Shown here in pieces: positions 10,408 through 22,370 of a DNA stretch of 64,000 nt. The notes under the pieces were generated by a model. It was given only the letters and a program-made list of their open reading frames with translations, searched no databases and was not told the origin of the DNA. Made by a program: the position numbers and the translations under genes. Origin of the DNA: Heterocephalus glaber (taxonomy: Eukaryota > Chordata > Mammalia > Rodentia > Bathyergidae); contig NW_004624880.1 of assembly GCF_000247695.1 (NCBI RefSeq), positions 2,924,829-2,988,828 of the forward strand, in the 5' to 3' direction. Numbering within the stretch: position 1 is the first letter of the stretch; each line of letters begins with the position of its first letter.

Positions 10408-11768
10408 GCGAGAGGCCAGTGAAGGAGGAAATCATCTTAGCAACAGCAGAAAGTACTGCACACGCCCTTGCACACACACAAACACAGATACTGTGCAACC
10501 ACCCTGCTGCAGCAAACAGTTACTGATTGTGTCTTAAGGCTTTTGTTTTGCCATGGTCCCCCTCTAAAAGACAAGTTTCTGTTCACAGATCACACTGCTT
10601 ACCTGGTCAGACAGCCTATAATCCCCTTTTAATGGAATGCTAGGGCAACAGTGCTCTCTCTCTGCCCTTTCCAACCCACGCTTTATTAAGAGCAAACTTT
10701 GATCTGCAGGTAAATGGCACAGGCTTTGCTCTTAAAATGTACTGTTCTGATCTCTTTGCCGGTGCTGGCCAAACCACTGCCCTTCCTGACCCAATGTGCA
10801 GGTGGGGAAGAGTGTGTGGCATAGGGCCAAGCTCACTGGCTGGATGTTGTTCTTTTTGCTTCCTGTAAGAACTGTGAAAGGATTTTGGCATGCTAAGGCA
10901 GGCTTTGGTGTCATTGTTATTTTCCTTATAGGCTTCCGCTTTCATTGTTCTGTGGCCTCCAAATCCAAAGTTCAAGAATGCTTTCTTGTTTCACTGTAAC
11001 ATTTGGCAATGCCTTTCTTAGCCACCGGGCTCTAAACATTTAACATTCTCATTTGAAAGGCTCCCCTCTTCTGGCCTCCACTGTTTTCCTATTTCCTGAG
11101 CAGCTGCCCTTGTTCCCCACATGCCAGGGATGGGAGCTGCCTGACAGTCCTTGGTTTCTCCAAATTAGTACCACCATGGCCTCTTGCCTTATTTCTGTAT
11201 TCTCTCCCCACTGCCTTACCCTGGCTCTGAGTCTATTTTGAGGGTAGTGGTGCTAACAGGTAACTGGGAAGCACATTGGCTCCAAGTATCATTTTTCCCC
11301 CCATGAACTTTATTTCTTGGCTTTGATGGTTGAATTCAGCATGAATCTTTGTCCAAGAGCATCTGCCCATGGATTATCCTGTCCTTCTGGTGGCTGTCAC
11401 TAATGTTCCCTGTTGATAGTTGTAATTTTATCTGGGTAGAAAAGCCTATCACTGAATACAACTTTCACCCTGAGTGACTTGTGGCTGTGTTTTATACTGG
11501 AGAAAGGAAGTTGAGATGATATCATAGATTTTTTTTCCAGTCCAGGTAGTATTGGCTAAGAAATGATAGCCAGCTATTTTCCATCTTTTTGACTAGGAGA
11601 GAATTAAGATAAACATGAAAACCAGCTTTCTGAATATTAACATTAAGAGAACCTAGAATGTGTTACCAAGTGGGTATGTAGCATTTCTTTCTGGGCTAAT
11701 TACGAAACCCATCTCTTGGGGTTTGGTTCCAGTGCTCTCTTATGAATCCAACAGAATGAACACAATGA

Positions 11769-11806
11769 AGGGCTGAAGGCTCAGTGGTAGAGCACTTGTC
11801 TATCAT
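11769..11806 (+). repeat. ID-type SINE, 5' fragment
   Basis: GGCTCAGTGGTAGAGCACTT plus GTCTATCATG is the A-box half of an ID element. The B-box half is missing and the fragment abuts a MIR. Confidence 0.6.
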
Positions 11807-12025
11807 GGTATGGGCTTTGGAGTGAGACTAGTCTACATTTAAGTCTTAGCTCTGCTACAAGCCAATAATGTGGTGTTAGCCAATTTCTTAACTCCTCTGG
11901 GCCTTTAAAAAATCTGTAACATGGAAGTCACACTGTCAACCACATAGGTTTAAACAGAATCATATGTGTAAAATGCCTAGCTTAAGGGCTAGCATGTAGT
12001 GAGCATTCAACAACCTTGACTCATC
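11807..12025 (+). repeat. MIR SINE
   Basis: It has the near-full layout: GGGCTTTGGAGTGAGAC head, TTTCTTAACTCCTCTGGGCC core, AAAATGCCTAGC and TAGTGAGCATTCAACAA tail. Confidence 0.8.
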
Positions 12026-12074
12026 CTCCCAATTTTAGAATTCTCAGAGCTTCGTTCCATCAACAGACCTATGA

Positions 12075-12480
12075 ACACAGCACTGTTAATTCAAATAAAT
12101 TTGAGCATCTATCTAAAGCTTAGTGTTATGAGATCTACCTATGGTCTCTGCCTGCAACAAGTTACATTTTAGGTCAGAAAAGACACCAGGCAAGTTATTG
12201 AGGGAGGCAAAAATGAATGCCAGTTATGCAGTGCTAATAAGTGCTATACAAGTGGGTTATCTTCCTGTGTTAGAACTACCCAAGAAAACATTACAAGAAA
12301 GTCATGACTTGATTAGCGCCTGAAAGAATAGGTAGAATTTGAATAGGTTTATGGGAGAGAGGTGGGAAAATGTTTTCCTTCTAGGTTGAAATAGCACTGG
12401 CAAGCTCTTTGGAGAAGAAATGATTGTGACTGTGGACCTAGAGAGGAGGATGGTTGTTAGCAGGAAAGAGAGAATCTTAA
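12075..12480 (+). repeat. Old L1M-type 3' UTR relic
   Basis: The order GAGCATCTATCTAAAGC, TGGTCTCTGCCTGCAACAAG, AGTGCTAATAAGTGCTATAC and AACTACCCAAGAAAACATTA agrees with the old L1M 3' UTR pattern. The 60-codon open frame within is fortuitous. Confidence 0.5.
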
Positions 12481-12496
12481 AGTACTGTATATTGTA

Positions 12497-12645
12497 AAAA
12501 GCTCAGGCCTTAGAATTAGGCATATTTTGCTTTCAGTTCAGAAACTACCCTTTACATCTTTGTGCCTCAGTTTCGTTAGCTGTAAAATGGGCAAAAGTGT
12601 GGATTAAATGATATTGAGAGCAGATAAAGTATTTCAGATGTTTCT
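12497..12645 (+). repeat. MIR SINE
   Basis: CTCAGGCCTTAGAATTAGGC head, TGTGCCTCAGTTTCGTTAGC core and TGTAAAATGGGCAAAAGT are diagnostic. Confidence 0.8.
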
Positions 12646-12649
12646 GACT

Positions 12650-13670
12650 GCAAAAGCCATGTCTTAACCAACACACACACTGCCTTAACAATGGGGCAGC
12701 CAGGCAAATATTTTTAATATGAGAAATGAATAGATAAAAGATAAAACTTTGAATGGCGCCTGGGCAGAATTAATTCTGTTCCTTTTAGGACCCCTATGAC
12801 ACTAACCTTTGATGTTCTCCCTTTCAGGCAGCTGCTTATGCACACTTTTTCCTCTGTGGCTTGTGATTTCACACATAAAAATTTCCCTTTTATCTTCCCA
12901 TTTGCATGCTTATATTAGACATGGATTTGGTTAGACCTGCATCTGTTGAGACAGCTAGCCAATAATAGAAGCCCCACAGGGACTAATGTGGTCTGTTTTC
13001 AGGAGTGGGTCTAACAAGTGAGGTCTGGGTCAGGAAGTTATTAGCTGCAGAGTCAGGGAATATATTCAGCTGTCATCACTTTTTAATTAAAAATAGCTCG
13101 GTGGCATGCACATTCCAGTACTCTGTTGTGAATAGTTGAGCATCATCCTTTCTCTATGCACTGTTTCCTCCCCTAGAAGCGAGTATCTTCTTCCTGGGCC
13201 AAGATCTCTGGGGCTTGTCCAGAAACCATTAGAAACTTGATCTTTAGGAGGGAACAGGCACCGTAGCATCCCAGAGCCAGTTCTGAGCAGCTAATGAAAG
13301 CCAACTGTGTACAGGATCTTTTCCTAACTCCACCTTCAGTAGTAGCAGGTTGGTGAGAGTATTGTCACCATGGAAATCTGCAAATGCTACTAATCATGGC
13401 TTTTTCTTCCCGGGAGAGCAGCCCTTTCAACACTGAGCCCACCCCTGGAAGACAGAGAGGTGGGGTAAATTCCCAGTCGGTAATTCCTTCAGGTAATCAT
13501 TGTGAGGTAGGTATTTACATACTCCAAGTTTTGTTCTTCATTTTCCATTACACTAAATACCTTTATTTTATTATATGTGTAGAATGGGAACTAGAGAAAT
13601 GGCATGGGGGCATTTTGAAAGCCCATTCATTTTGACTGAAGTTAAAAATCCCTGTTTTTAAATTACTTGT
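12650..13670. other. Unique-looking non-coding DNA
   Basis: No gene or named repeat recognised. Short open frames occur on both strands without motifs. Confidence 0.35.
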
Positions 13671-13671
13671 C

Positions 13672-13835
13672 ACATGACTTTGATCATGTTTACTTACATA
13701 TTCTAAATCTTGGTTTTCTCATCTATAAAGTGGAAATAATAATACCAACTACTCAAGATCAAATGTAAACATTTGATGAAATCTTTCATGTAAAGCAACT
13801 TAGTACCTGACATGAAAAAATTATGCAGTAAATGT
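13672..13835 (+). repeat. MIR SINE
   Basis: CTTGGTTTTCTCATCTATAA, then AGTGGAAATAATAATACC, then GTAAAGCAACTTAGTACCTG form the 3' half of a MIR. Confidence 0.75.
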
Positions 13836-14158
13836 GAACAATTTCATCAGTCAACATTTATAATTCTGGCTGGGTCACATAATAAAAATTGACTAGGTAT
13901 AGATTCACTATATTCTGTCAGGCCTGAATAATGAATGTAGGTATTTATGAAGAACATTACATAATATACAGTAATCCGAACTATGAGATAGTGTACTAAT
14001 AGTGTGCAGCAGAACTTAATTTCAATGTTTCACTTATTAATCTTGTGTTTTTGCATTTAAAAATGTTGTGTAAAACAAAATACAGAGCCTAGTACCTTGA
14101 TTTGGGAAAACATACAAATTATATACTCAACATCTATGGTAATATACAAATTAAGTAC

Positions 14159-14262
14159 CAGGGCCAGGGATTTAGCTCTGTGGCGCTGCACCTGCCTTGC
14201 AAGTGCAAGGTCCTGAGTTCAATCCCCAGTACCAGAAAAAAAACCAAAAAACAAATAAAACC
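14159..14262 (+). mobile_element. ID-type tRNA-derived SINE
   Basis: A box GATTTAGCTCTGTGGCGC and B box GAGTTCAATCC are present, followed by CAGTACC and an A-rich tail interrupted by C. No clean target-site duplication was found. Confidence 0.9.
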
Positions 14263-14985
14263 TCAATATATTTGCAGATTCATCATTACAAAACATTTAT
14301 TTGGAATTTGTTTCTCACAAGAACACCAAATCAAAATGATTTTTGATAAATATATTTTCCCCTCTTTAGGACTTTATTATATATAATAGACTATACTGAG
14401 GTCTTTCTCATGATGGTAAATAGATAGATGAGAAAGCTAGGGAAAGTTATTTACCTTTATGGTGAGTTCTAATTTATTTTAGATAAGCATGGGCCAGCTT
14501 TGTGGAATCTCATATATTCAGTTGCCTGTGTTAACTAACTTTAATTTGTTTTTGTTTGAATTGCAATTTCTTTTTTCCAAGTTAGCTGGACTAGTATAAG
14601 GAGCCAGTTTGACTGAGACCAGTGGAAAAGTTTACCCAACATTTAGCGTCTGTTTATCCACCTAACTCCCCTGGTTTCACTGTTTCAAGTGGTAGCTCTG
14701 GGATCAATGATTCTCCACTGGGATCCTCTAAACTGAGTCTTTACATTTCCACATGAGCATCCTCAGCCATGATCCATGATAATTACCTGGAGTACATGTT
14801 AAAAAGGAGACTCTTAGGCCAAAGTCCAGTCTGGCAAATCATGCTGATGGGCCCTAGATGGTTGCATCTTATCATGTTTACCATTAGTCTCTACCCGCAA
14901 TTACTACTCTACATCCTACTGCTCAGCATGGCTCCTATCCTAGGCCCCTTGTTACTTCTACTGCTGCTATCTTAGTGCTTACTAA
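14263..14985. other. Non-coding DNA with a possible MER5A-like trace
   Basis: The part around 14690-14860 (CAATGATTCTCCACTGGGAT, then GATAATTACCTGGAGTACAT) faintly resembles a MER5A-type hAT element but is too diverged to assign firmly. Confidence 0.3.
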
Positions 14986-14989
14986 GCTT

Positions 14990-15515
14990 ATGAAGCTTAC
15001 TGCTTCGATCTCTAGTGTGATTACTGTCACAGCCTCCCAACTGTTATCTTTGTTATCCTCTTTACTATCTACAAAATAACCTGAAGGAAATTCAGATCCA
15101 ATAATGCCAAATCCAGCATAAATGGGATAACTACTAAGACAAATAAGGGCCTTTCCAGCCTCCTTCTCCTGTGTCATTCACTGAATTTTCCTTTGGATTC
15201 TGCAACCACGTTGAGGCCTTTGCCATTCCCTGATCACTTTCTGCTCCCAGCTCTGGCAAATACCTACTGTCTTTAATGTAAATTCCCCAGAGTTACTGTT
15301 TCTGTGATGACTTTCCTAACCTAGTTCCTTTTGTGTGCCCACTCCTCTTCCTAGTCTGAATTTATGTTGATGGTAGCACTTAAAATATAATACTTTACCT
15401 TAGTATTACTTGACAGGTTTCTTTTTCCCTTGAAGGTACAGCCCAGGTCTTACTCTGGGTATCTCAAAAAACATATTAATGTTTTCCAGAATAAGTAAAT
15501 GAACTAATGAATTGT
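14990..15515 (+). repeat. L2 LINE 3' relic
   Basis: The pyrimidine-rich run (TTCAGATCCAATAATGCCAA, GGCCTTTCCAGCCTCC, GTGATGACTTTCCTAACC, CTTGAAGGTACAGCCCAGGT, AATAAGTAAATGAACTAATG) follows the usual order at the 3' end of ancient L2. Confidence 0.55.
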
Positions 15516-16092
15516 ACAACAAAGAGCCTAGATATATTCCCAAATGAAATTTGCAACTCAGGAGTTGGCTGCATCCCTTTTATTCTGGTGTCATATATCT
15601 TATTAGAGTTTTGTATGAAGATCACAGATAAAAATGAAACAACTCGGAGCTGTAAGTTATAAGTAGGCTCAACCCAGCTTTACTAATATATACTGAAAGT
15701 AGAAGAAGCCTATAAAATGTTTCATTCTTCCATGATATGGGGATAACAAAAAGGAGAATGAAATAAATGAAGCCAGTGTCTTAGTTATATAAACCTCAGA
15801 GTGTATTTGAGTAAATGAGCAATCTATATACCAATCTAACTGATTTTTCTTGAGAATTATTTTACTTAATTGGTTGATTTAATTTCCCAGCAAATGTAAG
15901 CTGAAAGTGCTATCCCTGAGAACTTATTTGGTACAAATCCCTTCTCTTATCTAAACTTCATTTATTTCCATTAATTTGCCATCATCCCTTCTCTTTAATA
16001 GAATACAGTGTAATTTGGGTATTTCAGTTTTCTCTCAAGGTTACGGTTCAAGGACCAAACATACAAAGCTGAAAACTTTCAATCCTACCCTG
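15516..16092. other. Unique-looking non-coding DNA
   Basis: Nothing recognised. Confidence 0.35.
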
Positions 16093-16094
16093 TA

Positions 16095-16289
16095 AAGCAA
16101 TTCCAAGAATCACTGGTTGTCCTTATGTGTTACTGATGGGAATGTAAAATGTAAAAGCCGTTTTGGAAAAATAGTTTGGCAGTTTCTCAAAAAGTTAAAT
16201 GGAAGCACAGGATAAGAGTTATTAATTCCACTCCTACTAGTCCACCCAAGAGAACTGAAAATATGTGTCCACAAAAAGACTTATACACA
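16095..16289 (+). mobile_element. Old L1M, left part, interrupted by a younger L1
   Basis: ACTGATGGGAATGTAAAATG, GGAAAAATAGTTTGGCAGTT, AATTCCACTCCTACTAG and AAAATATGTGTCCAC are the standard old-L1 ORF2-end words. The next expected words resume only at 16571. Confidence 0.75.
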
Positions 16290-16570
16290 ATGGACCATAA
16301 AGAAGAATGAAATTTTGTCATTTGCAGAAAAAGGGATGAATGTGGAGATCATCATGTTGAGTGAAATAAGTCAGTCTCAAAAGACAGATATCCAAAAAGA
16401 TGACATGGAAGTAGAAGGGAGACCATTTTAGACAAGAGGAAGAGAATGATGAAAAGGGTAGAGGGTTTAAAAGAGGGTAATGGGAGATGGATATGATCAA
16501 AACATATTTTACTAATTGAAGCTCAATATTCTGTAATATTAATAGACACTAATAATAAAAGGAAAAAGAG
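16290..16570 (+). mobile_element. Younger LINE-1 3' end nested in an older L1M
   Basis: It begins with the ORF2 end region (CCATAAAGAAGAATGAAATT, TTGAGTGAAATAAGTCAGTC), passes a purine-rich UTR, and ends ACACTAATAATAAAAGGAAAA. The host L1M continues on either side. Confidence 0.7.
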
Positions 16571-17080
16571 ACCTGTGTATGAAAATTTGTAACAGCATTA
16601 TCCATTATAGCTAAAGTGTTGAGACAAGCCAAGTGTTGATCAGCTGACAAATGAGAAAAGTGGAGTACATCTACACAATGAAGCACTATTCAACAACAAA
16701 AAGATGTAAATTACTGATATATGCTGAAACATAGATGAACCTCAAAAACATGAAATTAAAGTATCCAGACACAAAACAATGCATAACGTGCTATCCCATT
16801 TATTTCATATGTCCAGAAAAGGCAAATTTATATACACAGAAAACAAATCAGTGGTTGCCTAGGACTGAAAGGGGCTGGAGAGTGGGGTAGGAGAAGGAAT
16901 TGACTATAAACAGTCTTGAGGAAATTCGGAGGGGTGGCAGAAATGTTCTAAAACTAGATTATGGTGATATTTGCCAAGCTGTATAAATTCAAAACTAATC
17001 ACTGAGTTATACATATACAATGAGTAAATCATTTGATGTATAAACTATATCATTATAAAATTGTCAAAAAATTGTTGAAA
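16571..17080 (+). mobile_element. Old L1M, right part
   Basis: AACAGCATTATCCATTATAG, CAATGAAGCACTATTCAACA, ATGCTGAAACATAGATGAAC, ATCCAGACACAAAACAATGC, CAGTGGTTGCCTAGGACTGA and TGTATAAATTCAAAACTAAT form the ordered L1M 3' end. Confidence 0.85.
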
Positions 17081-17269
17081 TTGCCACATGGTTTCCTTCA
17101 TATTTTTATGTCAATGATATTATTGTTTCAAAAACCTTTTCCAGGTAGTTTTTTTAAAAAAAAATCTTTAATCACAGAATACAGAATTTAAATTGGTTTC
17201 TTTCCTTCTCTTCAAACCCCTGAGTCCTTTCACCTTTACACTAGTGGAGACATATTCAGAATATAAAGT

Positions 17270-17560
17270 TTTTTTCTCCTTCAAACTAATTAAATAAGCT
17301 CTGATGACATCAGCTGTATTGGCAGCGCACCTGATTAAGGGCATGATACTAATTAAATTCTTGAATGATTAGAAATCCAAATTGCTAAACTTGATTCAGC
17401 AACAGGCCTTGCTGCCTGGCTCCAGAGCAGCAGAGGAAATATCCAGCCTCATTTCAGGGATGGTAAAGCTCTCGAGTTTAACACAATTCTAATGAGAAAA
17501 TAACACTAACTATAAATGGCCAAAACTTACCTATTCACATGCGGCAACATTTTCCCTTAT
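17270..17560. promoter_or_regulatory. Repeat-free AT-rich stretch with clustered homeodomain/E-box words; possible conserved element
   Basis: Two TAATTAA words, a TGACATCA CRE-like word, E-box CAGCTG, several ATTA cores and CTATAAATGG sit within about 290 bases without any recognised repeat. This composition is common in developmental enhancers. Conservation cannot be measured here, so it is a hypothesis. Confidence 0.25.
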
Positions 17561-17614
17561 GGAGGCAGCACCTTTCTGGGTGTGAGCTCATTGAGAAGTG
17601 CTGTGACAGGGTAG

Positions 17615-17825
17615 GGTGAGCCCTGAGCTGTGGAGTCAGAACCAAGTTCAAAGTCTTCCTCTGTTACTTGGGGAATTTAATGTAATTTCTCTGAGCATGC
17701 ATATATTCGTCTGTAATATGGGATTTGATTCTCTATCTCAAAGGATTTGAAGGCTGATTAAATGAGATCACCTATGTGTCAAGAGTTCTAGAATGCTGAA
17801 GGTGTTTAAGAAATAAATATATCCA
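17615..17825 (+). repeat. MIR SINE
   Basis: GAGCTGTGGAGTCAGAACCA head, CTCTGTTACTTGGGGAATTT core, GGCTGATTAAATGAGATCA and AGGTGTTTAAGAAATAAATA tail. Confidence 0.8.
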
Positions 17826-17894
17826 TAGACTGGCTCAAATAAGATGAAGAATCTTGACTCTTCAGTCTTCCAACAGATACTGAATGCCTACCAT

Positions 17895-18345
17895 TAATTT
17901 ATTCCTTAAATTCAGCAAATATTTTATGAACAACTGCTACATTTCTGGTGGTATTCTTAGTGTTCAAAATAAATTCATCCATCAGTGAATTGAAAAAGAC
18001 AAAAATCCATTGCATTGCGGTGGCTACTTGCATAATAACCATAAACATAATAAATAATTAAAATTTATAAGTTAGATTTAGTAATAGGTTTTATGGAAGA
18101 AGAACAGAGAGACCTGGAGTCATGGAGGTGGGGAAAATAATAGGTTGCAATTTAGGGTGTTGAGGGAAGGGTCTATTGACTAGGTAAAACATGAGCAAAG
18201 CCTTAAAGGAAGTGAGGGAATTAGCTGTCACCCAGCAGATGTCTGGAGAAGATCTGAGTGAGCTTCCAGGACAAAGGTCCCAAGTAGAATGTACTAGACA
18301 CCTTCCCAAAACACCACGGAGACCAGCGACTATGCCAGACCCTGG
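17895..18345 (+). repeat. Old L1M-type 3' UTR relic
   Basis: AACAACTGCTACATTTCTGG, CTATTGACTAGGTAAAACAT, GAGCAAAGCCTTAAAGGAAG and AGATCTGAGTGAGCTTCCAG follow the family order. The open frames on both strands inside are fortuitous. Confidence 0.5.
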
Positions 18346-18349
18346 ATAT

Positions 18350-19055
18350 AGCAATGAATTGAACAGTGAGAAGTGTGTTCAAACTGTGCCTTTATCACTG
18401 GCCTATTGTATGATTTTTAGCTATTTAATTTCTCTGTACTTATATCCCTTCATCTACCTAACTAAATCCAAATGTCTATTTCAAAAGATAATTCCAAAGT
18501 ATTAAAGCATTCATTTACCCCAATCACCTCTGAAGGTAGAGTGTATAGGTTGTGTTTTAGAAGAATAAGTAGAATAGAGAGTATTGTTTTATTTCTGCCT
18601 GCTTCTCATCTGTTCACATGGCATCACGTATGCTGAGCCTATTCCCTTAGTATGCCAAGATTGGTGGGGGCAGCGAGGGGACTTGCTGAGATAGAAGAAT
18701 GATTCTGAGAAGTGAAAAAAGATATAACCACAGGAGAGCTAGGCTTAGTATCTGCTTTATTCTAGGCATTTATTGCATTGAAAAGAACAATGCAGAGTGT
18801 GGTAAAGAGTTTTTAATACTGGGATGACAGCGTTTATACGTATATGAATGTGTGTATTGGTGTATTTTTATGTGTAGTTTTTCTCAGAATCAACTGTGCA
18901 CCAAAGGTGACTCAAACACTTACAGAACTTTTGTCAAACATTTCCAGTAAAATGTGGATTGGATGCTGAGAGAACAAGGAAGGATCATACATAGTAGTTC
19001 CTTCACTGTTTGTATTCTCAAACTTTTGTCTTGTTGCTGGCTGGATATAAGTCAT
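18350..19055. other. Unique-looking non-coding DNA
   Basis: Nothing recognised. Confidence 0.35.
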
Positions 19056-19057
19056 AT

Positions 19058-19260
19058 ATGGTGGAAAGCATATTGAATTCAGAATCAGAAGACCTTGGTT
19101 CAACAACTGCCCCTTCAAGATCTAGCTGTGTGACTTGGGCTTGTCTTAGAAATCTCCTGAGCTTTATTATCCTCACCTACATAATGACAATTTACCTCTA
19201 TGTTGTCTGCTTCCCCAATGCCAAGGGTCAAATGAAGAAATGCATTTGAAATCATTTGGT
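19058..19260 (+). repeat. MIR SINE
   Basis: AGAATCAGAAGACCTTGGTT head, CTAGCTGTGTGACTTGGGC core and AATGAAGAAATGCATTTGAA tail. Confidence 0.8.
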
Positions 19261-19985
19261 AAACTATAGAAGTAAACCCAAGGTAAGGTGAGGGGTCAGA
19301 GTTGAAGAAAGAGGCTGATGGAAACTAGGGGATGGTCAGTTGTCTGTTGTAATAAGAATGGCTTTGGTATTTCTCCACAGAATAGATGGATGGTGCTAAT
19401 TTATGCACCTTAGTTAATTTTGTTTTGCTGGGGGCTTAGATGAGACTCCCTGATGGATGCACCATTCATTATATAGTCAAGGAAAGCACCTGGTTTAATA
19501 AAAGTGATCCTTCCAGAGTGGAGACTGGAGGAGATGGACTCTTGAGAAACGCATATTTGGCTATTTCAAAGTCATCTGCTCATAGAACTTCTGCCGCAAC
19601 CTGGGAAGTAGGATGTATAAAGGAAACTCTTTTTTCTTTGACACTGTTGGGTTCATTTTAAGCATCTAGGTTTTACCTGCAAGGCGTGTAGGGATATACT
19701 GTAGTAACAAAATGGTAACTGTGGGTGCTGGGCCCTTCTTTCCAAGCACTGAGACTATCTGGGCTGAGAGTGAGAAGGAAGACAGTGACATCCTCCTCCA
19801 TAGAGGAAAACACTTAGGAGTCAAATTGAAGGCAAGTTCTTGGGGGGAAAGAGAGTTATTCAGACAAATAGCAGCAAGATAGTGTATAAGATGATGTGCA
19901 TTTGGTTAGAACATAAAGCAGAAATTGGTAGAGAAACATCACCAAATCTTAAGAATTGTTGGATCTGATTGTGAACATTATGAAG
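19261..19985. other. Unique-looking non-coding DNA
   Basis: A good polypyrimidine acceptor-like tract (TATTTCTCCACAG) ends at 19380 but no matching donor follows within a plausible distance. A 73-codon open frame (19440-19661) shows no motif. Confidence 0.3.
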
Positions 19986-19989
19986 GTGA

Positions 19990-20130
19990 ACCTTTGCACC
20001 TATGGATTAGTCTCACTCTGAAATGTAAGCTTCTTCAAAATAGAAGCAAGGTTTTTACATATTTTCTCTTTCCAGGGCTAACTCCAGTGCCTGGCATTCC
20101 ACAATCACTCAGTCTGTATAACTGAATGGA
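19990..20130 (+). repeat. L2-type LINE 3' end relic
   Basis: TGTAAGCTTCTTCAAAATAG, then AGTGCCTGGCATTCCACAAT, is the usual L2 terminal order. Confidence 0.5.
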
Positions 20131-21790
20131 ATGGTGGCACTGGCATTGTGGACACAGCCAGGCTGCCTAGGGAAGGAAAGTTATCCCTGGGTTTTCTGTG
20201 GGTAACTCACCTCAATGTCCTATAATTCTTAAGATATGGTAGAAATTTTACTTGGTGAAAATATTTATCTTCTTTGGTACCCATTCACCAGCCTGGGCTA
20301 GATATGGACCAGGATGCAAGCACATTGTGATCTCTTTGTATAAGACTGAGATTCTCAGTCATGTTTGGTAGTTCTGGAGTTCTTGAAATGGCTTAAAGAT
20401 ATTGATAATTGAGGTATCAAAGATTGGAAATTTCTATAGTAGTAACAGGTGTTAAATGTTTTATAACTTTAAAAAAATGTTTCCATTCTCTTAATGCATG
20501 CATTATTTGGCTATGCCATAAAGTCCCTAGATTTTATAATGACTGTTTGGATATATGAAACTCTATAAATAACCCCATCCTCCTGGGAGTGTTCTGTGGC
20601 AACTATACTACATTTCACTTCCTAGATCTTCCTCTCAAAACTTCCATATATTATTTCAATTAGTTTTAGTTATGATTTGTTTATCAACAGTGAAGTTCCT
20701 TGCTTTGACTACAGTATAAGATGTTTTTCTGACTTAATTTGCTCTTAAGTTTTGTACTTTTCTAATAACAGAAGACATATGCAACTTTTCTCTGTACCTC
20801 AACATCAGGTGTTCTAAAATGCGAAATTGTTTACTGGAAGATTTGATGCCAATTCCATGTTCATATCTTACATAAGATTTTATTTTTAAAAAAATATTTT
20901 GCACGAATTTTAGTTAATATTAGTTTATCACTGATCTTCATATAGAATCTCCCCAATTCTTTCCAACTTGCCCCAGTCATAGAATTATAATTTCCCATGT
21001 GTCAGGGAGTGGAAAAGGTAGTTCAATGCTGCTATAAATTTTCCTTGTTGAAATTTTTCACCCTGGGAGACCAGATATAAATGGAAAGAATGTTAATCTC
21101 AGTGGAAGAGATTTGTTAGAGGAATCCAGGATGTTTCTATTTTCATTTTTAAAGCTCCATTTGCTAACATATTGAGATAAAGAGGGCTCGCTCCGTTTTT
21201 GTGAAAAGTATTTCATAATGATGGGCTCTGTCTGATGGGATTGGATGGGTCTCTGCAGAGTGCTGCCTTCCCAGCTGAATCACCTTCCCTTCCTCCAGGA
21301 GAGAAGGGGTAGAAGGAGCCAGCAGGAACTGAAAAGGTAAATGTCACTACATCCAGCATGCCAGTCTTTGAAATTAAACATGGAATGAACAGATTGCAAA
21401 GTGTCATAGTCATACAATTTATACAATTCATTAAGTCACATTTAAATTAAAAATAAGTGATAACCCTTCTGTTTAAAAATTAATTGAACAAGTGCTATTA
21501 TATTGAATTGAAACACTTTAAACTTTGTTTCTATTGAATAAACACACTCAATATAGGAGAGGAAAAAACCCCACAAAGTGGATCTGAAACTGTCCTGCTG
21601 CCTTTCTTCTGTGGAGCAGGGGAGAGAAACCATGTGCACCTATAACTCAATGGTCCCCCAGGGCAGGCAGGGGCACCAAGCATGAACTCAGTGGTCTCAG
21701 AAACAAGATTGCCAGAGTCAACAAATGAAAATGTAAAAGGCGTAATATTTAGGACACATTTACACTAAAAAATTATTTATTGTTTATCTG
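20131..21790. other. Unique-looking AT-rich DNA, possible conserved element at 21040-21280
   Basis: No repeat recognised. The stretch 21040-21280 is repeat-free and holds CTAACATATTGAGATAAAG, AATGATGGGCTCTG and GCTGAATCACC words. Its compositional similarity to conserved non-coding DNA is only impressionistic. Confidence 0.25.
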
Positions 21791-21799
21791 CTGAAATTC

Positions 21800-21930
21800 A
21801 GATTTAAGTAGGTCTTGCTCCTGTACTGAGTTATATCCCCAGCTCTTCAAGTTTTTTATTCTGAAGTTTGCTTCATTGTCCAGGGACTCCAATATTACAG
21901 GTGTGTGTCACTATGTGCAGCTTAACTAGG
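21800..21930 (-). repeat. Diverged B1-like 7SL-derived SINE relic
   Basis: AGGTCTTGCTCCTGTACTGA, then TTGCTTCATTGTCCAGGGAC, then ATTACAGGTGTGTGTCACTA resembles the reverse complement of a B1 monomer. It is heavily decayed. Confidence 0.4.
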
Positions 21931-22079
21931 TATTCCATTTTTATATAGCAATTGAATTTAGGAGATAGTTGTCAAGGGAAAAAAAGGAATCTCCCAAATA
22001 GTGAGTGAATATTATGACAGGGATGATGGAGACACAAGCATCATTCCTGCGCCATGATTTGGGATGAGGTTTGCACATG

Positions 22080-22260
22080 ATTCAAGGCAAGGCACTTATC
22101 AGAGAGGGCTCTAGACAGAGTCAGAGCTGATTCTTAAAAATGACTAGAAATTACTTTCCAAAGAACATGATGGAGGTGAGGGAGGGCGCTTCAGGCAGAA
22201 CGAGCAGCGTGTCCAAAGGCACAGAGTGGTGAAATACCTCAAGTATCTTTGCCCATGAAG
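22080..22260 (+). repeat. Old L1M-type 3' UTR relic
   Basis: CACTTATCAGAGAGGGCTCT, GGGCGCTTCAGGCAGAACGA and GTCCAAAGGCACAGAGTGGT correspond to the conserved block seen again at 53640-53700. Confidence 0.55.
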
Positions 22261-22370
22261 CCTTTCTGATCTCACCCAGAAGAAATTCATCTTTCCTTTC
22301 TATGTCCTCTCGTCCTTTGTTAGAGGCTTTGTATTTTCTGTTATTGGGACATCTGTGATGTGGGAGCCCT
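22240..22370 (+). repeat. Possible L2 3' relic
   Basis: GAAGCCTTTCTGATCTCACC, then GAGGCTTTGTATTTTCTG, fits L2 order weakly. Confidence 0.3.

Larger units (their letters stand above)
9480..11765. other. Mostly unique non-coding DNA
   Basis: It includes a purine microsatellite at 9922-9978 and a CCAAT cluster at 10324-10407 (separate entries). Overlapping open frames at 10640-10999 on both strands show no motif. The pyrimidine-rich 11050-11240 might be an old L2 piece but is too diverged to call. Confidence 0.35.

Noticed and set aside
19360..19440. Splice acceptor TATTTCTCCACAG at 19380 as an exon start
   Set aside because: No convincing donor follows within a plausible exon length and no coding signal is present.
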